From Chelativorans alearensis (lineage in GTDB: Bacteria > Pseudomonadota > Alphaproteobacteria > Rhizobiales > Rhizobiaceae), in contig NZ_WQNI01000010.1 of the NCBI RefSeq assembly GCF_010993735.1, positions 124,001-188,000 on the forward strand: a DNA stretch of 64,000 bases, given 5' to 3'. How positions within the stretch are numbered: the stretch's first letter is position 1; every line of letters starts with the position of its first letter. A program made the translations under genes and the position numbers. The notes under the pieces are model-generated. The model searched no databases, was not told the DNA's origin, and was given only the letters and a program-made list of their open reading frames with translations. Below are positions 62,071 to 64,000 of this stretch, one piece after another.

Positions 62071-63459
62071 ATGTCCGCCGTTGCGCGGGCAGATTCCACG
62101 GCGAACTGGGAAATGCCGGGCGGCGGCATTCAGAAGCCCGAAGACCTTCTGGCCAGCGCCATTGAGCTTGAGACGATGGTGGAGACTGGCGATCCGACCA
62201 AGGCTGGGAATCGCAAGGTCGCGGCGGAATTCTCGCGCCCGTTTCTCGCCCATGCCTTGATTGGAACATGCTGTGCCCTGGCGCTGTGGCAGGACGGCAC
62301 CCTGACCGTGTGGAACCATGCTCAGGGACCCTACCAGTTGCGCGCGGGTCTGGCGCAAGCTCTGAATCTCGACGAAACGGCCATCGAAGTGATTCATAAA
62401 CCAGCAGCCGGCTGCTACGGCCATAACGGTGCGGATGACGTAGCTTTCGAGGCCGCCTTGCTGGCCCGGGCGTGCTCTGGTCGCCCGGTGCGGCTTGCTT
62501 GGCGAAGAGTGGATGAACTGACTCGCGGAGCGCTGGCCCCCGCGATGACGAGCTGGGCCGAAGTCACGCTTTCAGAGGACGGGGAGATCGCGGCGATGTC
62601 GCTTGATATTCTCAGCGCACCACACCAGCGCCGGTCCGGCCCCGGCAAACCGAATTTTGCCTCCGGTCCTCTTCTGGCTGATGCCGTGGCGCTTGCCCCG
62701 GCGACGGAGCCTCTGCCCGCGAATGGCGGCGGTGCCGACCGCAACGCGGTGCAGCTTTATAGGACCGGCGCTCTCAAAGTCACGCGGCGGATCGCATATG
62801 ATGTCCCGCTGCGCACCTCTGCCATGCGGGCCCTGGGGGCCTATGCAAATATCGCTGCGATCGAGTTGGCAATGGAGGCCGCGGCCGACGAACTCGGCGA
62901 GGACCCGATAGGATTCCGCCTGCGCCACCTCGACGATGCGCGCGCTCGATGCGTTATCGAAAAGGCCTGCGAGATCTCGGCCTTTACCACCGACACCGAT
63001 GGCGAAACTGCCATGGGCCTTGGCTTTGCCCGGTACAAGAACAAGGCAGGCTACTGTGCCGTGGTGGTGAAAGTCAGCGCGGGTGAGATGTTGGCCGTGC
63101 CCCGGCTATGGGCGGCGGCGGATGTGGGCGAGGTCATCGACCGTGAGGGCGTTCTGGGGCAGGTCGAAGGCGGCGCCATTCAGGCGTTGAGCTGGAGCCT
63201 AAAAGAGGAAGTGCCGATCGTCGGCGGCGCGCCGGACGTCCCGGATTGGGAGCATTATCCGATCCTGCGCTTTTCCGAGATTCCCGAGATTGAGGTGGTG
63301 TTGACCGGCGATCCTCGCGACCCGCCGCTCGGCGCGGGGGAAATCGCGCAGGGGCCGGTTGCCGGGGCGCTGGCTGCGGCGGTGCGGCGGCTCTTCGGGC
63401 TCGACAGTCTGCGGGTGCCGCTGACGCCGGAGGGGCTGGCTGGGCAAATGTTCGGATGA
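62071..63459 (+). CDS. Molybdenum hydroxylase-like protein, N-terminally truncated (xanthine dehydrogenase family)
   Basis: 462 residues, against about 700 or more for the family. AEFSRPFLAHALIGTCCALA, HNGADDVAFEAALLARA and the C-terminal PPLGAGEIAQGPVAGALAAA (with the catalytic-type Glu) match molybdopterin-binding subunits such as NicB/isoquinoline oxidoreductases. The N-terminal hammerhead domain and the beginning of the cofactor domain are missing, and a TAG sits in frame at 62059 just before the ATG. No 2Fe-2S or FAD subunit gene is nearby. Either a degenerate remnant or an unusual short member; the frame itself is intact. Confidence 0.78.
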   Translation: MSAVARADSTANWEMPGGGIQKPEDLLASAIELETMVETGDPTKAGNRKVAAEFSRPFLAHALIGTCCALALWQDGTLTVWNHAQGPYQLRAGLAQALNLDETAIEVIHKPAAGCYGHNGADDVAFEAALLARACSGRPVRLAWRRVDELTRGALAPAMTSWAEVTLSEDGEIAAMSLDILSAPHQRRSGPGKPNFASGPLLADAVALAPATEPLPANGGGADRNAVQLYRTGALKVTRRIAYDVPLRTSAMRALGAYANIAAIELAMEAAADELGEDPIGFRLRHLDDARARCVIEKACEISAFTTDTDGETAMGLGFARYKNKAGYCAVVVKVSAGEMLAVPRLWAAADVGEVIDREGVLGQVEGGAIQALSWSLKEEVPIVGGAPDVPDWEHYPILRFSEIPEIEVVLTGDPRDPPLGAGEIAQGPVAGALAAAVRRLFGLDSLRVPLTPEGLAGQMFG

Positions 63460-63502
63460 TGCGACGGATCAGACCGGTATCGGCGCTGCGAGGGGTGCAC
63501 TC

Positions 63503-64000
63503 ATGAGTGGCTCGCGATCCGGATCGCCCGTTGCTGCCGTTGGCTTCGCTTTGGCGGCACAAATCGCGACGATGCTGCCCGTCTTTCTGCTGGGCACACT
63601 GTTTCCGCTTCTGAGGGCCGATCTGGGCATGAGCGAGGCAAGCCTTGGTTATAGCTTCGCCGTCTTCTTCGCCGCCTCGGCGCTCGGTTCGGGAGCGCTG
63701 GCGAGCCATTCCGACCGGTTCGGACCATGGCCCGTGGCGCGCGCTGCCCAGGTGGTAACCGCCGTGCTTTGCCTGATCGTGCCTTTCGTGCCGTCTGTCG
63801 TGCTTTTTCTGCCCATCATGGTGCTGGCGGGGCTGGCCAACGGCAGCATCCAGCCCGCGACCAACGTCGCGTTGTCGCGGGCGGTGTCGCCCGGGCGGCA
63901 GGGCTTTGCCTTCGGGCTCAAGCAGGCGTCGGTGCCGTTGGCTTCGCTTCTGGCGGGCCTCGCCGTTCCGATGATCGCGCTTAGCGGCGGGTGGCGGACT
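63503..64000 (+). CDS. MFS transporter, partial (C-terminus off the right edge)
   Basis: The visible 166 codons begin MSGSRSGSPVAAVGFALAAQ and contain about five hydrophobic helices. ASHSDRFGPWPVA between helices 2 and 3 corresponds to the MFS loop-2 motif, and NGSIQPATNVALSRAV with GLKQASVPLASLLAGLA fits helices 4-5 of the superfamily. Probably an organic acid or drug/proton antiporter; the rest is outside the window. 43 bp after the truncated molybdenum-hydroxylase gene. Confidence 0.82.
   Translation, partial: MSGSRSGSPVAAVGFALAAQIATMLPVFLLGTLFPLLRADLGMSEASLGYSFAVFFAASALGSGALASHSDRFGPWPVARAAQVVTAVLCLIVPFVPSVVLFLPIMVLAGLANGSIQPATNVALSRAVSPGRQGFAFGLKQASVPLASLLAGLAVPMIALSGGWRT

Noticed and set aside
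60866-62260. A 464-codon plus-strand open frame
   Set aside because: It is opposite to the set-5 binding protein, which has a signal peptide and family motifs; the plus frame reads as low-complexity shadow sequence.

Overview
The window is dense, GC-rich bacterial DNA with about 54 genes and no gap above 300 bp. I saw no rRNA, tRNA, CRISPR array, transposase or phage gene. GC-rich codon use, FCD-type GntR and LysR regulators, periplasmic binding proteins and many tripartite tricarboxylate transporters (TTT) suggest a soil or aquatic proteobacterium, most likely an alphaproteobacterium (inference, no ribosomal marker is present). The whole window reads as an accessory island for uptake and breakdown of organic acids and esters.

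Layout. (A) 1-7384, minus strand: TTT set 1 (tctB, tctA, binding protein) with a flavin/Fe-S oxidoreductase, an SDR and a partial thiamine-diphosphate (ThDP) enzyme. (B) 7581-11523, plus: a GntR regulator, tcuA, tcuB (tricarballylate oxidation) and a methyltransferase. (C) 11606-21032: a LysR with two HTH domains, divergent from a tightly coupled operon galB-galC-galD-ligI plus a TRAP-TAXI transporter. This is the lower 4-oxalomesaconate / 2-pyrone-4,6-dicarboxylate route to pyruvate and oxaloacetate. A dienelactone-hydrolase-like gene and a LysR follow. (D) 21056-29470, minus: SDR, aminotransferase, beta-propeller protein, then TTT set 2 with a fused TctA-TctB and a second ThDP enzyme. (E) 29689-39062, plus: GntR, TTT set 3, Ldh2-family dehydrogenase, second GntR, AbrB-type membrane protein, MmgE/PrpD protein and ligJ. 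(F) 39066-42797: D-2-hydroxyacid dehydrogenase and a second AbrB protein (minus), divergent from GntR and a DUF1932-type dehydrogenase. (G) 42877-49203, plus: LysR, a NicC-like flavin monooxygenase, an alpha/beta hydrolase and TTT set 4. (H) 49470-54608, plus: three exported type-B carboxylesterases in tandem. (I) 54628-61921, minus: TTT set 5 with a Tat-type binding protein, an LVIVD-like propeller, a fourth (non-exported) carboxylesterase and a second double-HTH LysR. (J) 62071-64000, plus: an N-terminally truncated molybdenum-hydroxylase-like protein and the start of an MFS transporter.

How it fits together. Exported esterases could release carboxylic acids in the periplasm, TTT/TRAP systems could capture and import them, and the enzymes encoded beside each transporter could feed them to central metabolism. 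The most informative signals are: two unrelated 4-oxalomesaconate hydratases (GalB and LigJ) without a ring-cleavage dioxygenase in view; five complete TTT sets in about 62 kb; two pairs of GntR regulators whose recognition-helix sequences co-vary with two distinct repeated operator-like sites; and two LysR proteins with duplicated DNA-binding domains.
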